This document shows positions 8,170 through 15,962 of a DNA stretch of 64,000 bases, piece after piece. The notes beneath the pieces were generated by a model. That model saw nothing but the letters and a program-made list of their open reading frames with translations, did no database searches and had not been told where the DNA came from. A program made the position numbers and the translations under genes. The DNA lies in the NCBI RefSeq assembly GCF_000716435.1, contig NZ_JNWO01000008.1:1-64000 (forward strand), given 5' to 3'. Position 1 is the first letter of the stretch; every line of letters starts with the position of its first letter. The DNA comes from Streptomyces xylophagus. GTDB lineage: Bacteria > Actinomycetota > Actinomycetes > Streptomycetales > Streptomycetaceae.

Positions 8170-9483
8170 TCAGTTGGCGAAGGCGGAGATGCCCTCCGGG
8201 GTGCCCCAGCCGGTCGGGCCGTCGTAGCCGGTCTCGGCGGTGCAGAAGTACGCCGTCGAGCAGGAGCCGTTGTAGCCGCTGGTCACGTCGTTGAGGGACG
8301 AGGTGCCCGCGTAGTCGTAGGGGTACTGCGCCGGGTAGGTGCCGCTGGCGGGGGTGCCGGCGAGGGCGTAGACGCCGGCGATGATCGGGGCGGAGACGCT
8401 GGTGCCGCCGAAGGTGTACCAGCCGGCGGTGACGCCGTAGGAGTCGTAGACCGAGACGCCGGTGGCGGGGTCGGCGACGGCGGAGACGTCGGACTCCATG
8501 CGCTTGGTGCAGCCGGTGTCGGTCTGCCAGGTGGGCTTGGCGTCGTAGGAGGAGCAGCCGGAGCCGGTGCCCTCGGTGCTGGAGGTGCGCCAGACGGTCT
8601 CGGTCCAGCCGCGGGTGGTGGAGGAGGTGGAGAGCTTGGTGCCGCCGACGGCCGTCACGTACTGGGACGTTGCCGGGTACTCGGCGCCGTAGGCGCTGTC
8701 ACCGGAGGAGACGGTGATGGCCACGCCTGCGTGCTTGTAGTACGAGGTGTCGTACGTCGTCTGCGAGGAGGACTCGGAGCCGCCGTAGGAGTTCGAGACG
8801 AACTTGGCGCCGAGGGTTACGGCCTCGTTCTCGGCGGTGCCGAGGTTGGCGTAGCTGGCGCTGGTGGCCTCGACGAGGGTGATGTTGCACAGCGGGCAGA
8901 TCGCGCTCGCCATGTCGAGGTCGAGGGAGATCTCCTCGGACCAGCCGGCGTCGCTGGAGGGCAGCGAGGTCGTCGAGCCGGTCTGGCTGACCTTCTTGAA
9001 GCAGCCGTTGGCCGTGGTGCAGGCGGAGAGGCCGTAGTACGAGCGGTAGGTCGCGAGGTCGGCCTCGGCGTTCGGGTCGTTGTACGCGTCGACGATCGCG
9101 ATGGTCTCACCGGAGCCGTTGGAGGCGGCGGCGGACGTCAGGCCGTATGCCGACCGGAGGTTGGTCGGGCTGTAGCCGGAGGGGGTCGACGCGTCGGCGG
9201 CCTTGGGGGTGATGCCGGTCTTCGCGGCCTGCATCTTCTGGAAGGCGGTGAGGCCTCCGGTGACGCGGTAGGACTTGCAGGTGAGATCGCCGGTGTGCTT
9301 GGGGGTCGCACAGGGGGTGGCGGCGTAGGTCACCGCGGTGGAGGTGGTGGCGCTCTGTACGGCGTCGGCCTGTACGGCGGTGCCGAGGCCGGTGAAGACG
9401 AGTGCGGCTGTGGCTATGGCCGCGGATCCTATGCGGCGCCATCTACCGTGCGTGTGGGGGGAGTTGGGGGTGGTGGTACGCAA
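8170..9483 (-). CDS. secreted sedolisin-like serine protease (S53), copy 1
   Basis: The 437-residue protein starts at TTG 9483, placed 7-8 bases after a GGAGG site. A signal peptide follows (GSAAIATAALVFTGLGTAVQA). After a short pro-region, the mature-like domain begins near YSPTNLRSAYGL. Sedolisin landmarks are present: E-I-S-L-D supplies Glu and Asp, SGDSAYG the oxyanion Asp, and GGTSVSAP the Ser nucleophile. It should be an exported endopeptidase, often acid-active in this family. The C-terminal DVTSGYNGSC segment is the usual calcium-site area. The neighbouring gene 9903-11276 is a close paralogue. Conventional S53 pro-domains are longer, so the short pro-region is notable. Confidence 0.88.
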   Translation of the reverse strand: MRTTTPNSPHTHGRWRRIGSAAIATAALVFTGLGTAVQADAVQSATTSTAVTYAATPCATPKHTGDLTCKSYRVTGGLTAFQKMQAAKTGITPKAADASTPSGYSPTNLRSAYGLTSAAASNGSGETIAIVDAYNDPNAEADLATYRSYYGLSACTTANGCFKKVSQTGSTTSLPSSDAGWSEEISLDLDMASAICPLCNITLVEATSASYANLGTAENEAVTLGAKFVSNSYGGSESSSQTTYDTSYYKHAGVAITVSSGDSAYGAEYPATSQYVTAVGGTKLSTSSTTRGWTETVWRTSSTEGTGSGCSSYDAKPTWQTDTGCTKRMESDVSAVADPATGVSVYDSYGVTAGWYTFGGTSVSAPIIAGVYALAGTPASGTYPAQYPYDYAGTSSLNDVTSGYNGSCSTAYFCTAETGYDGPTGWGTPEGISAFAN

Positions 9484-9579
9484 GGTGCAGCCTCCTGAGT
9501 CGGTGGAACAGGGGCGGTGCGGGTGCGTGTCGCCGGTACGGTTTCCCCGGCGGTGGGGGGCGGCCCGCGATGACGATCC

Positions 9580-9602
9580 CTTGTTGAGTACGCGACAACA
9601 AG
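9580..9602 (-). promoter_or_regulatory. inverted repeat upstream of S53 copy 1
   Basis: CTTGTTG and CAACAAG are separated by 9 bases (AGTACGCGA), about 100 bp upstream of the TTG start. The same repeat with one changed spacer base occurs at 11371-11393, at a matching distance from copy 2. Conservation of both arms and spacer length suggests a shared operator, or a fragment retained from the duplication. Confidence 0.6.
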
Positions 9603-9788
9603 AGGCTGCTGGAATCCTGACTTCCGTCTTACCGAACGGGGGCTGTGCCTTACTTTCCGATGGCCGTCCGATGGCCATCGGGTGGCTCCCGCTTGACCCA
9701 ACTCACAGTATTTCCACGGGGTTTCCACTGGTCACGCAGTCGCTTAGCACATGGACACATGGGGGCATGACGGCATCGGGACATGGCG

Positions 9789-9819
9789 AACGGGCCGCGG
9801 CTGGTTGCCGCGGCCCGTT
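9789..9819 (-). terminator. terminator of second S53 protease gene
   Basis: A perfect 13-bp stem (9789-9801 with 9807-9819) and a 5-base loop lie about 85 bp past the stop of the second protease. It is nearly identical to the hairpin at 8054-8086. Confidence 0.85.
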
Positions 9820-9902
9820 GCCACTTGCTCCGCCGAGGGGACCCCACGTCCCCCTCTGCCGGCGGCTCCCCGTGACCCGACGGGGAGGTTCTGCGGGGTG
9901 TG

Positions 9903-11276
9903 TCAGCCGGTGAAGGCCGACACGCCCTCGGGGGTGCCCCAGCCGGTCGGGCCGTCGTAGCCCGACTTCGCGGTGCAGAAGTACGACGTGGAGCAGGTGC
10001 CGTTGTTGCCGCTGGTGACGTCGTTCAGGGCGGAGGTGCCGGCGGAGGCGTAGGGGAAGCTGGCCGGGTAGGAGCTGCTGGACGGGGTGCCCGCGAGGGC
10101 GTAGACCGAGGCGATGATCGGGGACGAGGCGCTGGTGCCGCCGTAGGTGCCCCAGCCGGTGCCGTCGTCGCCGTAGGTGTCGTAGACCGAGACACCCGTG
10201 GCCGGGTCGGCGACCGCGGAGACGTCGGAGATCATGCGCTTGGTGCAGCCCGTGTCGGTCTGCCAGGTGGGCTTCGCGTCGTACGCGGAGCAGCCGGAGC
10301 CGGTGCCCTCGGTGCTGCTCGTCTTCCAGACGCTCTCGGTCCAGCCGCGGGAGTTGGAGGACGTGGAGAGCTTGGTGCCGCCGACGGCGGTGACGTAGCG
10401 GGAGCCGGCCGGGTACTCGGCGCCGTAGGCCTCGTCGCCCGCGCTCGCGGTGATGGCGACGCCCGCGTGCTTGTAGTACGAGGTGTCGTACGTCGTGTCG
10501 GAGGAGGACTCCGAGCCGCCGTAGGAGTTCGAGACGAACTTGGCGCCCAGCTTGACGGCCTCGTTCACCGCGGTGCCCAGGTTGGCGTCGCTCGCCGACT
10601 TGGCCTCGACCAGGAGGATGTTGCAGTTCGGGCAGGTCGCGCTGACCATGTCGAGGTCGAGGGACTCCTCACCGGCCCAGCCGCTGTCGGCGGAGGGGAG
10701 GGAGGTCGTCGAGCCGGTCTGGCTGACCTTGGTGAAGCAGCCGTTGTCCGTGGTGCAGTCCGAGAGGCCGTAGTACGACCGGTAGGTCGCGAGGTCCTCT
10801 TCGGCGTTCGGGTCGTCGTAGGCGTCGACGATGGCGACGGTCTCGCCCGAGCCGTCGGAGGAGGCGGCGCTCGCCAGGCCGTAGGCGGACTGGATGTCCG
10901 AGGGGCCGTACCCGGTGGGGTCGTCGGAGGCGGCCTTCGGGGAGATGGTCTTGGGGGCGATGCCCTTCAGCGCGGCCTGCTTCTCCATGAAGGCGGTGGT
11001 GCCGCCGGTGACACGGAGGGCGTTACAGGCGGCGTAGCCCTTCTTCGGGGTGGCGCCGCAGCCGGCCTTCTCGTACTGCACATGGGCCTTGGCGACCTGT
11101 GCGGCGACGGTCCTGGCGCTGACCTTCTTGGTGCTCGCGGTGGTGTCCGCGACGGCGCTCGCGTGGGCCGCGGTGCCGAGTCCGGCGATCAGGAGCGCGG
11201 CGGTCGCGGCGGCGGCAGAACCGATTCTGCGCCAGTTGCCGCGTATGTGGGGGGAGTTGGGCGGTGACGTACGCAA
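9903..11276 (-). CDS. secreted sedolisin-like serine protease (S53), copy 2
   Basis: The 457-residue paralogue of the 8170-9483 product also starts at TTG (11276) after a GGAGG site. It has a signal peptide (AAAATAALLIAGLGTAAHA). The sedolisin residues are kept: E-S-L-D-L-D supplies acidic residues, SAGDEAYG replaces the usual SGD motif, and GGTSASSP holds the nucleophilic Ser. The Lys/Ala-rich pro-region is about 20 residues longer than in copy 1. The GC-rich, near-identical stretches with copy 1 point to a tandem gene duplication. It is likely an exported endopeptidase with the same or an overlapping substrate range. Confidence 0.87.
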   Translation of the reverse strand: MRTSPPNSPHIRGNWRRIGSAAAATAALLIAGLGTAAHASAVADTTASTKKVSARTVAAQVAKAHVQYEKAGCGATPKKGYAACNALRVTGGTTAFMEKQAALKGIAPKTISPKAASDDPTGYGPSDIQSAYGLASAASSDGSGETVAIVDAYDDPNAEEDLATYRSYYGLSDCTTDNGCFTKVSQTGSTTSLPSADSGWAGEESLDLDMVSATCPNCNILLVEAKSASDANLGTAVNEAVKLGAKFVSNSYGGSESSSDTTYDTSYYKHAGVAITASAGDEAYGAEYPAGSRYVTAVGGTKLSTSSNSRGWTESVWKTSSTEGTGSGCSAYDAKPTWQTDTGCTKRMISDVSAVADPATGVSVYDTYGDDGTGWGTYGGTSASSPIIASVYALAGTPSSSSYPASFPYASAGTSALNDVTSGNNGTCSTSYFCTAKSGYDGPTGWGTPEGVSAFTG

Positions 11277-11370
11277 CGTACAGCCTCCAGAGAGAGGTTG
11301 GCAGAGGCCTGCGGGTGGGGGGTCCACCGGTGAGGTTCCCGGTGGGGGCGGCGGCCCGCGACGACCATCT

Positions 11371-11393
11371 CTTGTTGAGTACGTGACAACAAG
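11371..11393 (-). promoter_or_regulatory. inverted repeat upstream of S53 copy 2
   Basis: CTTGTTG and CAACAAG are spaced by AGTACGTGA, about 95 bp upstream of the TTG start. It is the counterpart of 9580-9602. The sequence beyond it on the far side is also conserved between the two copies, so the duplication included the promoter. Confidence 0.6.
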
Positions 11394-11555
11394 GAGGATT
11401 CCGGAACTCTGACTTCCGCGTTACTCAAGGGGGTTGGGGGATTGCTGATCAATGGCGCCGGGATGGCGTGGCGATGGCCCGGACTTGACTCTCTCCACGG
11501 GAACTCCACAGCGTGACGCGCGTTGACAGGCGTCACCGGGGGTGCCGGAAGTGCG

Positions 11556-12008
11556 CTAGAAGTGCGCGAGGATCTGGCGCAGGGGATGTCCGAGCGCGGC
11601 TGTGACGGAGGCCAGCTCCTCCTCGGTGAGCCACCCTCGGTTCGGATACAGGGCCGCGATCCTGAAGCTCGCGAAGCCCATCGGCCAGTCGTAGGTCAGC
11701 TCGTTGAGCGATGTCTCGGCGCCGCAGCAGGGGACCGTGACCAGAAGTGTGGAGAAGCCTTCGTCGTAACACTCCTGGACGGCTTCGCCCCACCAGTCGC
11801 CGGAGTCCGCGCCGCAGTGCGGGCAGCGGATCGTCTCCAGGTTCGTGCCGCAGTGGACCACTTCGACGGTGTCGTGCCACCGGGCTTCCGGGCCGCGGCG
11901 GGCGTCGGGGAGCAGGGCGGACAGGGCGGCCTTGGCGTGGTCCGCGGCCGCCCGGTCGGGTTGCCAGTGCGGGTCGGTCGGAATCACCGTCAAGTAGTTG
12001 TCGCTCAC
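11556..12008 (-). CDS. hypothetical protein with CPHCG zinc-site-like motif
   Basis: The 150-residue soluble protein has no function I can name. It contains IRCPHCGADSGDWW and VPCCGAETSL, a pair of Cys motifs that could bind zinc, and is rich in Trp and Leu. The GTG start at 12008 overlaps the stop of the upstream TetR gene (GTGA), so the two are translationally coupled and probably co-regulated. No signal peptide or membrane segment is visible. Confidence 0.7.
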   Translation of the reverse strand: MSDNYLTVIPTDPHWQPDRAAADHAKAALSALLPDARRGPEARWHDTVEVVHCGTNLETIRCPHCGADSGDWWGEAVQECYDEGFSTLLVTVPCCGAETSLNELTYDWPMGFASFRIAALYPNRGWLTEEELASVTAALGHPLRQILAHF

Positions 12009-12607
12009 CGCTCGTTCTCGCGGGGCGTGAGGCCGTGCAGCAGGTGGTGTATCAGGGTCGGGATGCCTTCGACCGCCGCCTCCGGGGTGAGGGTGCCCTG
12101 GGCTGCGAAGGACGCCGTGCCGTGGAGGGCGGCGCCGATGACGAGGGCGATGGTCCAGGGGGCGCCGGGGGTCATCTCGCCGCGCCCCTGGGCGTCGGTG
12201 ACGATCCGTACGAAGTGGGTCGTCGTGCCGTCCACGGCTGCCCGCAGCTGCTCGGAGATGTCGGGGTCGTGCTTGCGGGAGTACATGACCTCGAGCAGCT
12301 CGGCGTTCGAGACCGCGAAGTGCACGTAGGCCGTGGCCAGTTCGGTGAGGCGGGCTTCCAGGGGCAGCTCGGGGCTGTCGGCGGCGTCCAGCTCCTCGGT
12401 CATGCGCTCGAAGCCGGCCAGGGCCAGGGCGTCGAGCAGGGCCTGCTTGTCCTTGAAGTGGCGGCCGGGGGCGGCATGGCTCACTCCGACGTCCCGGGCG
12501 AGTTCGCGCAGGGACAGGGCCGCGACCCCCTTCTCCAGCAGGGTGCGCTCCGCGCTCGCGAGCAGGGCGGAGCGCAGGTCTCCGTGGTGATAGGGGCGTG
12601 CAGGCAT
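12005..12607 (-). CDS. TetR-family transcriptional repressor
   Basis: The 200-residue protein has the TetR N-terminal helix-turn-helix (about residues 25-50: LSLRELARDVGVSHAAPGRHFKDK) and a helical ligand-binding C-terminus. I place the start at ATG 12607 rather than 12616. A -10-like TACGAT (12615-12620, minus strand) overlaps the earlier ATG and ends 7 bp before 12607, so the message is probably leaderless. It is divergent from the SDR oxidoreductase gene at 12707, and the shared interval holds two different perfect palindromes. The downstream 150-residue protein gene overlaps by 4 bp. The likely role is repression of the SDR gene and its own operon. Confidence 0.85.
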   Translation of the reverse strand: MPARPYHHGDLRSALLASAERTLLEKGVAALSLRELARDVGVSHAAPGRHFKDKQALLDALALAGFERMTEELDAADSPELPLEARLTELATAYVHFAVSNAELLEVMYSRKHDPDISEQLRAAVDGTTTHFVRIVTDAQGRGEMTPGAPWTIALVIGAALHGTASFAAQGTLTPEAAVEGIPTLIHHLLHGLTPRENER

Positions 12608-12630
12608 GCGGACCATCGTATCCCGATGTA

Positions 12631-12657
12631 GTCGGCGCCAGCATTGTTGGCGCCGAC
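12631..12657. promoter_or_regulatory. palindrome 1 in TetR/SDR divergent promoter
   Basis: GTCGGCGCC and GGCGCCGAC form a perfect 9-bp inverted repeat with a 9-base spacer. It lies over the expected -35 area of the TetR gene promoter. It is a candidate operator for autoregulation. Confidence 0.6.
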
Positions 12658-12670
12658 ATCATTGTTGTCA

Positions 12671-12699
12671 TTGACATCATTGTAGGCGTTGCCTACATT
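12671..12699 (+). promoter_or_regulatory. SDR promoter with palindromic operator
   Basis: TTGACA (12671-12676), a 17-base spacer and TACATT (12694-12699) form a strong vegetative-type promoter. Its spacer and -10 contain the perfect inverted repeat TGTAGGC-GTT-GCCTACA (12681-12697). Transcription would begin about at the ATG at 12707, giving a leaderless message. A TetR-type repressor bound here would block polymerase. Confidence 0.7.
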
Positions 12700-12706
12700 G
12701 GGAGGC

Positions 12707-13648
12707 ATGGACAAGACGGACAAGACCATCAGCAGCGAGAGCAAGAGCAAGAGCGAGACCAAGTGGGACGCGAGCCGGGTGCCCGACCTCTCCGGGCGTA
12801 CGGCGGTCGTCACCGGCGCCAACAGCGGGATCGGTCTCGCGGCCGCCGCCGAGCTGGCCCGCGCGGGCGCGCATGTCGTGTTCGCCGTACGGGACCTGGA
12901 GCGCGGGCGGGCCGCGGCGGCGAAGGTGAGTGGCAGTACCGAAGTGCGGCGGCTGGATCTCGCGGACCTCGCGTCCGTGCGGGAGTTCGCCGCGGGGTGG
13001 GACGGCCCGCTGGACCTGCTGGTCAACAACGCGGGCGTGATGCTGCTCCCCGAGCGGCGCACGCGCGACGGCTTCGAGATGCAGTTCGGCACCAACCACC
13101 TGGGCCACTTCGCCCTCACGAACCTGCTGCTGCCGCACATCACCGACCGCGTGGTGACGGTGTCCTCCGGCGCGCACCGCATGGGCGACCGCGTCATCCA
13201 CTTCGAGAACCTGAACCTGGACGGCATCTACAGCCCGCAGCGCGCGTACTCCCAGTCCAAGCTGGCCAACCTGCTCTTCACGCTCGAACTGCAGCGCAGG
13301 CTCACGGAGTCGGGCTCGCGCGTCCGCTCCCTCGCGGCGCACCCGGGCTGGGCGGCGACCAACCTGCAGAGCCACACCACGAACCCTGTCTCGCGGGTGC
13401 TCATGGCCGTCGGCAACAAGGTCGTGGCCCAGGACGACAAGGGGGGCGCCCTGCCGACGCTGTTCGCGGCGACCCAGGATCTGCCGGGCGCGAGTTACGT
13501 CGGGCCGAGCGGGCCGATGGAGGTGCGGGGCGCGCCGACGCTGGTGGGGCGGAGTGCGGCGGCGAGCGACGTGGCGGCGGCTCAGCGGCTGTGGACGGCT
13601 TCCGAGGAGCTCACCGGGGTGCGGTTCCCGGTGGGGGCGGCGGCGTAG
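12707..13648 (+). CDS. short-chain dehydrogenase/reductase
   Basis: The 313-residue NAD(P)-dependent oxidoreductase has the Rossmann motif TGANSGIG (about residues 33-40), NNAG, and a catalytic Ser in VTVSSGAHR. The Tyr-Lys pair is in AYSQSKLANLL. It resembles the retinol dehydrogenase/protochlorophyllide reductase-like branch of classical SDRs; the substrate is unknown. A Lys/Ser-rich 25-residue N-terminal extension precedes the fold. ATG 12707 sits 7 bp after the -10 element and only 1 base after GGAGG, so leaderless initiation is more likely than Shine-Dalgarno use. It is divergent from its presumed TetR repressor. Its 3' end overlaps the convergent TetR gene by 38 bp. Confidence 0.87.
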   Translation: MDKTDKTISSESKSKSETKWDASRVPDLSGRTAVVTGANSGIGLAAAAELARAGAHVVFAVRDLERGRAAAAKVSGSTEVRRLDLADLASVREFAAGWDGPLDLLVNNAGVMLLPERRTRDGFEMQFGTNHLGHFALTNLLLPHITDRVVTVSSGAHRMGDRVIHFENLNLDGIYSPQRAYSQSKLANLLFTLELQRRLTESGSRVRSLAAHPGWAATNLQSHTTNPVSRVLMAVGNKVVAQDDKGGALPTLFAATQDLPGASYVGPSGPMEVRGAPTLVGRSAAASDVAAAQRLWTASEELTGVRFPVGAAA

Positions 13649-14267
13649 GGGGTGTCGGGTCCGCGGTTTCCGGTGAGGACGGTGGCGTAGGGAGTGTCGC
13701 GTTCGCGGTCCCGACGGTGAGCGCCGACTGGACCCGCCGCGGTTCGTCGCAGGCCAGGAGGTCCAGCAGGAGGCCCCGGATCAGGGCCAGCGCCCGGGTC
13801 GCCCTGGCCTCCGCGAGAGCGGGAGGGGTGTCGGGCGGCTGGGCCCGCACGAGGAGGTCGAGCCAGTCGTGGGCCGCCTCGCCGGCGAAGCCCGCCCAGG
13901 GGCCGGGGTCGTGGCTCAGGGACAGCAGGAAGGCCTCGTACGTCAGCCGGACCATGGGGCGCTGCTCCGGTGCGGAGAGGAACGCCCACAGGCGGTCGAC
14001 CAGGGCGTCGAAGCCGTCACCGGCCGCCCTCGTCAGTACGGCGGCCATCATCTCGACCTGCTCGTGCCGGGCGCGGGCGAGCAGTTGCCGCAGTAGCTCG
14101 TCCTTGCTGCCGAAGAGGTAGAGCAGGACGCGCGGGCTGGTGCCGGTGGCGGCGGCCAGGGGGCGCAGGGACAGGCCGGTGAGGCCGTGTTCGAGGAGAT
14201 AGGCGTAGCAGGCGTCGAGGAGCTCGGTGCGCCTGGGCGAAGACGGTGATGACGGTGTCGTACCCAC
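13611..14267 (-). CDS. TetR-family regulator with Pro-rich tail
   Basis: The 218-residue protein starts at GTG 14267. Its helix-turn-helix spans about residues 28-55 (LSLRPLAAATGTSPRVLLYLFGSKDEL). The ligand domain ends near residue 185. A low-complexity Pro/Thr tail (PPTPPPPPGTAPR) completes it and is encoded where the gene overlaps the 3' end of the convergent SDR by 38 bp. The tail may therefore be a result of the overlap and not functional. It is divergent from another SDR gene at 14324, with a perfect palindrome between them, and is the likely repressor of that gene. Confidence 0.84.
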   Translation of the reverse strand: MGTTPSSPSSPRRTELLDACYAYLLEHGLTGLSLRPLAAATGTSPRVLLYLFGSKDELLRQLLARARHEQVEMMAAVLTRAAGDGFDALVDRLWAFLSAPEQRPMVRLTYEAFLLSLSHDPGPWAGFAGEAAHDWLDLLVRAQPPDTPPALAEARATRALALIRGLLLDLLACDEPRRVQSALTVGTANATLPTPPSSPETADPTPPTPPPPPGTAPR

Positions 14268-14279
14268 TGCGCTACCGTA

Positions 14280-14299
14280 ACTGAAACGAGTGTTTCAGT
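14280..14299. promoter_or_regulatory. TetR-type operator between regulator and SDR
   Basis: ACTGAAAC and GTTTCAGT form a perfect 8-bp inverted repeat with the spacer GAGT. It lies 12 bp upstream of the regulator's GTG and 24 bp upstream of the SDR ATG. It is well placed to control both promoters. Confidence 0.7.
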
Positions 14300-14323
14300 G
14301 ACAGCTCAGGTGGAGGTCGCGGG

Positions 14324-15085
14324 ATGGCTGACCACGACGACTTCACGCTCAGTGGGCGTACGGCCCTGGTGACCGGGTCGGTGCGCGGGCTGGGCCTGGA
14401 GATGGCGCGGGGACTGGGCAGGGCGGGCGCGCGGGTACTGGTCAACGGGCGGGACCCGGCCACCGTCGAGGCGGCCGTCGCCGCGCTGCGGGACGACGGG
14501 CTGGACGCCGGGGCCGCCGTCTTCGACGTCACCGAGCGTGCCGGTGCGCGGGCGGCGGTGCGCGGGCTCGGGGACATCGACGTGCTGGTCAACAACGTCG
14601 GCCAACGGGACCGGCGCGGGCTGCGCGAGATGACCCCGGACGAGCTGGCGCGCATGCTCGACGTCCACCTGACCTCGGCGTACGCACTGAGCCGGACGGT
14701 CGCCGAAGGCCTGGCCGCGCGCGGCACCCCGGGTCGCATCATCAACGTGTCCTCCGTCGTCGGCCAGTTGGGCCGCACCGGGGACGTCGCCTACGCCACG
14801 GCGAAGGCCGGCCTCGACGGGCTGACCCGGGCGCTCGCCGCCGACCTGGGGCCCAGCGGCACGACGGTCAACTCGGTGGCACCGGGAACCTTCGCGACCG
14901 AGGTCAACGCCGGGCTGGCGGACGACCCCGAGTGGGGCCGCTGGCTCAGGACCCGCACCGCGCTGGGGCGTTGGGGGCGACCGGCGGAGATCGCCGGGAT
15001 CGTCGTGTTCCTGGCGGGCGACGCGGCGTCGTTCATCACGGGGCAGACGATCGCGGTGGACGGGGGGATGACGACGACGTTCTGA
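14324..15085 (+). CDS. SDR-family oxidoreductase, FabG-like
   Basis: The 253-residue classical SDR has TGSVRGLG (about residues 16-23) for the cofactor, NNVG in place of NNAG, and INVSSVVGQ for the catalytic Ser. YATAK carries the Tyr-x3-Lys pair. The C-terminus GQTIAVDGGMTTTF is typical of FabG/gluconate 5-dehydrogenase-like enzymes, which use NAD(P)H on small carbonyl substrates. The start is supported by GGAGG 7 bases upstream. It is divergently paired with the TetR regulator at 13611-14267, so induction by the regulator's ligand is likely. The next gene, on the opposite strand, ends 20 bp away. Confidence 0.88.
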   Translation: MADHDDFTLSGRTALVTGSVRGLGLEMARGLGRAGARVLVNGRDPATVEAAVAALRDDGLDAGAAVFDVTERAGARAAVRGLGDIDVLVNNVGQRDRRGLREMTPDELARMLDVHLTSAYALSRTVAEGLAARGTPGRIINVSSVVGQLGRTGDVAYATAKAGLDGLTRALAADLGPSGTTVNSVAPGTFATEVNAGLADDPEWGRWLRTRTALGRWGRPAEIAGIVVFLAGDAASFITGQTIAVDGGMTTTF

Positions 15086-15105
15086 GCGGCCTCTGCCCAG
15101 TCGCG

Positions 15106-15489
15106 TTAACTCCAGGTGCGCGCCCCGGCGTTGAAGACCGCAGGGGTGCTGTGCACCGGCAGGACGCAGAGCAGATGGCCGCCGGGGGCGCGCAGTACCC
15201 GGCATTCCAGCCAACGGGAGACCTGGGTCGCGCCAAGGGCGAGCAGGCGGGCGGTCTCCGCCTCCACGTCGTCCGTCTCGATGTCGATGTGGAAGCGCGG
15301 GTTGGGATCGTCGATCGACTGAACCGCCGTGACCAGGCCGGGGATTGCCCCGTGGAGGCTGGTGAACTGTTCCTCCGCCGGGACCGGTACGGCGGACGCG
15401 CCGAGTGCCGCCGCCCAGAAGGACGCAGCGGCGGCGGCCTCCGGTCCGGGGGTGTCAATCAGGAGGGCGTAGACGCGGCTTCTATGCAT
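15106..15489 (-). CDS. VOC (glyoxalase/dioxygenase-like) protein
   Basis: The 127-residue protein has the paired beta-alpha-beta-beta-beta pattern of the vicinal oxygen chelate fold. Conserved pieces are YALLIDTPGPEAAAAASFWAA near the start, RFHIDIETDDVEAE in the middle and RVLRAPGGHLLCVLP near the end. Metal-binding residues cannot be fixed with confidence. The start ATG 15489 lies inside the last codons of the upstream DUF397 gene (8-bp overlap), so translation is coupled. Function within the VOC family (glyoxalase, resistance or dioxygenase) is unknown. Confidence 0.78.
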   Translation of the reverse strand: MHRSRVYALLIDTPGPEAAAAASFWAAALGASAVPVPAEEQFTSLHGAIPGLVTAVQSIDDPNPRFHIDIETDDVEAETARLLALGATQVSRWLECRVLRAPGGHLLCVLPVHSTPAVFNAGARTWS

Positions 15490-15760
15490 GTGGCCCGTTT
15501 TCCGGGGCTGTTGTGTCCGCCTCGTCCTGCACACCCTCCACGAAGTGGTCGAACTCGCCCGCCTGTACCCCGAGCACGAAGGCGTCCCACTTGCGGCGGT
15601 TGGTGGTGACCACGTTGTCCGGGTCGCTGGTCTCGCGGATGTAGACCGGGGCCTCGCCGTCGTCCCCGGCGCCGAAGGCGATCTCGATCCAGGGGCCGGG
15701 GCCGGTCGCGTCCGGTGGGGCCGCTCGTTCCCAGGTGAGGTCGGGGGGGATGTCAGACAC
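15482..15760 (-). CDS. DUF397-domain protein
   Basis: The 92-residue acidic protein matches the actinobacterial DUF397 pattern: WIEIAFGAG, then VYIRETSDPDNVVTTNRRKWDAFVLGVQAGEFDHF. DUF397 proteins usually sit next to an XRE-type helix-turn-helix regulator and act with it. No such regulator is within view, so this copy is an orphan. GTG 15760 was chosen as the best start. It overlaps the VOC gene by 8 bp, which implies joint expression. Confidence 0.8.
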   Translation of the reverse strand: MSDIPPDLTWERAAPPDATGPGPWIEIAFGAGDDGEAPVYIRETSDPDNVVTTNRRKWDAFVLGVQAGEFDHFVEGVQDEADTTAPENGPHA

Positions 15761-15962
15761 GGGGGTTTCCTTCGTCGAGTGCGGGAATGGGTTTGAGTAT
15801 CGCGCAGGAGAGGCGGGAGGGACGGGGGGACAGTACGGTGGACTGACCGCCGAACGAAGCGCCGAATGTGCGATCTCGCATGCCATGGAATGAGCCGTTC
15901 ACAGCGAAATCTCAGCAAACGTCGACGTCCTTTCTCACCTTCGTGGGACAAAGTGGGGGCCG

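Larger units (their letters stand above)
9484..9902. other. promoter and terminator region between the two S53 genes
   Basis: No gene is supported here. The region contains the minus-strand promoter area of copy 1, including the inverted repeat at 9580-9602 and a conserved GGAAGTCAGGATTCC-like block. The terminator of copy 2 lies at 9789-9819. The same order occurs upstream of copy 2. Confidence 0.7.

Noticed and set aside
8071..11267. Plus-strand Gly/Val/Ala-rich frames opposite the S53 genes
   Set aside because: Composition is typical of antisense shadow frames; the minus-strand frames have signal peptides and catalytic motifs.
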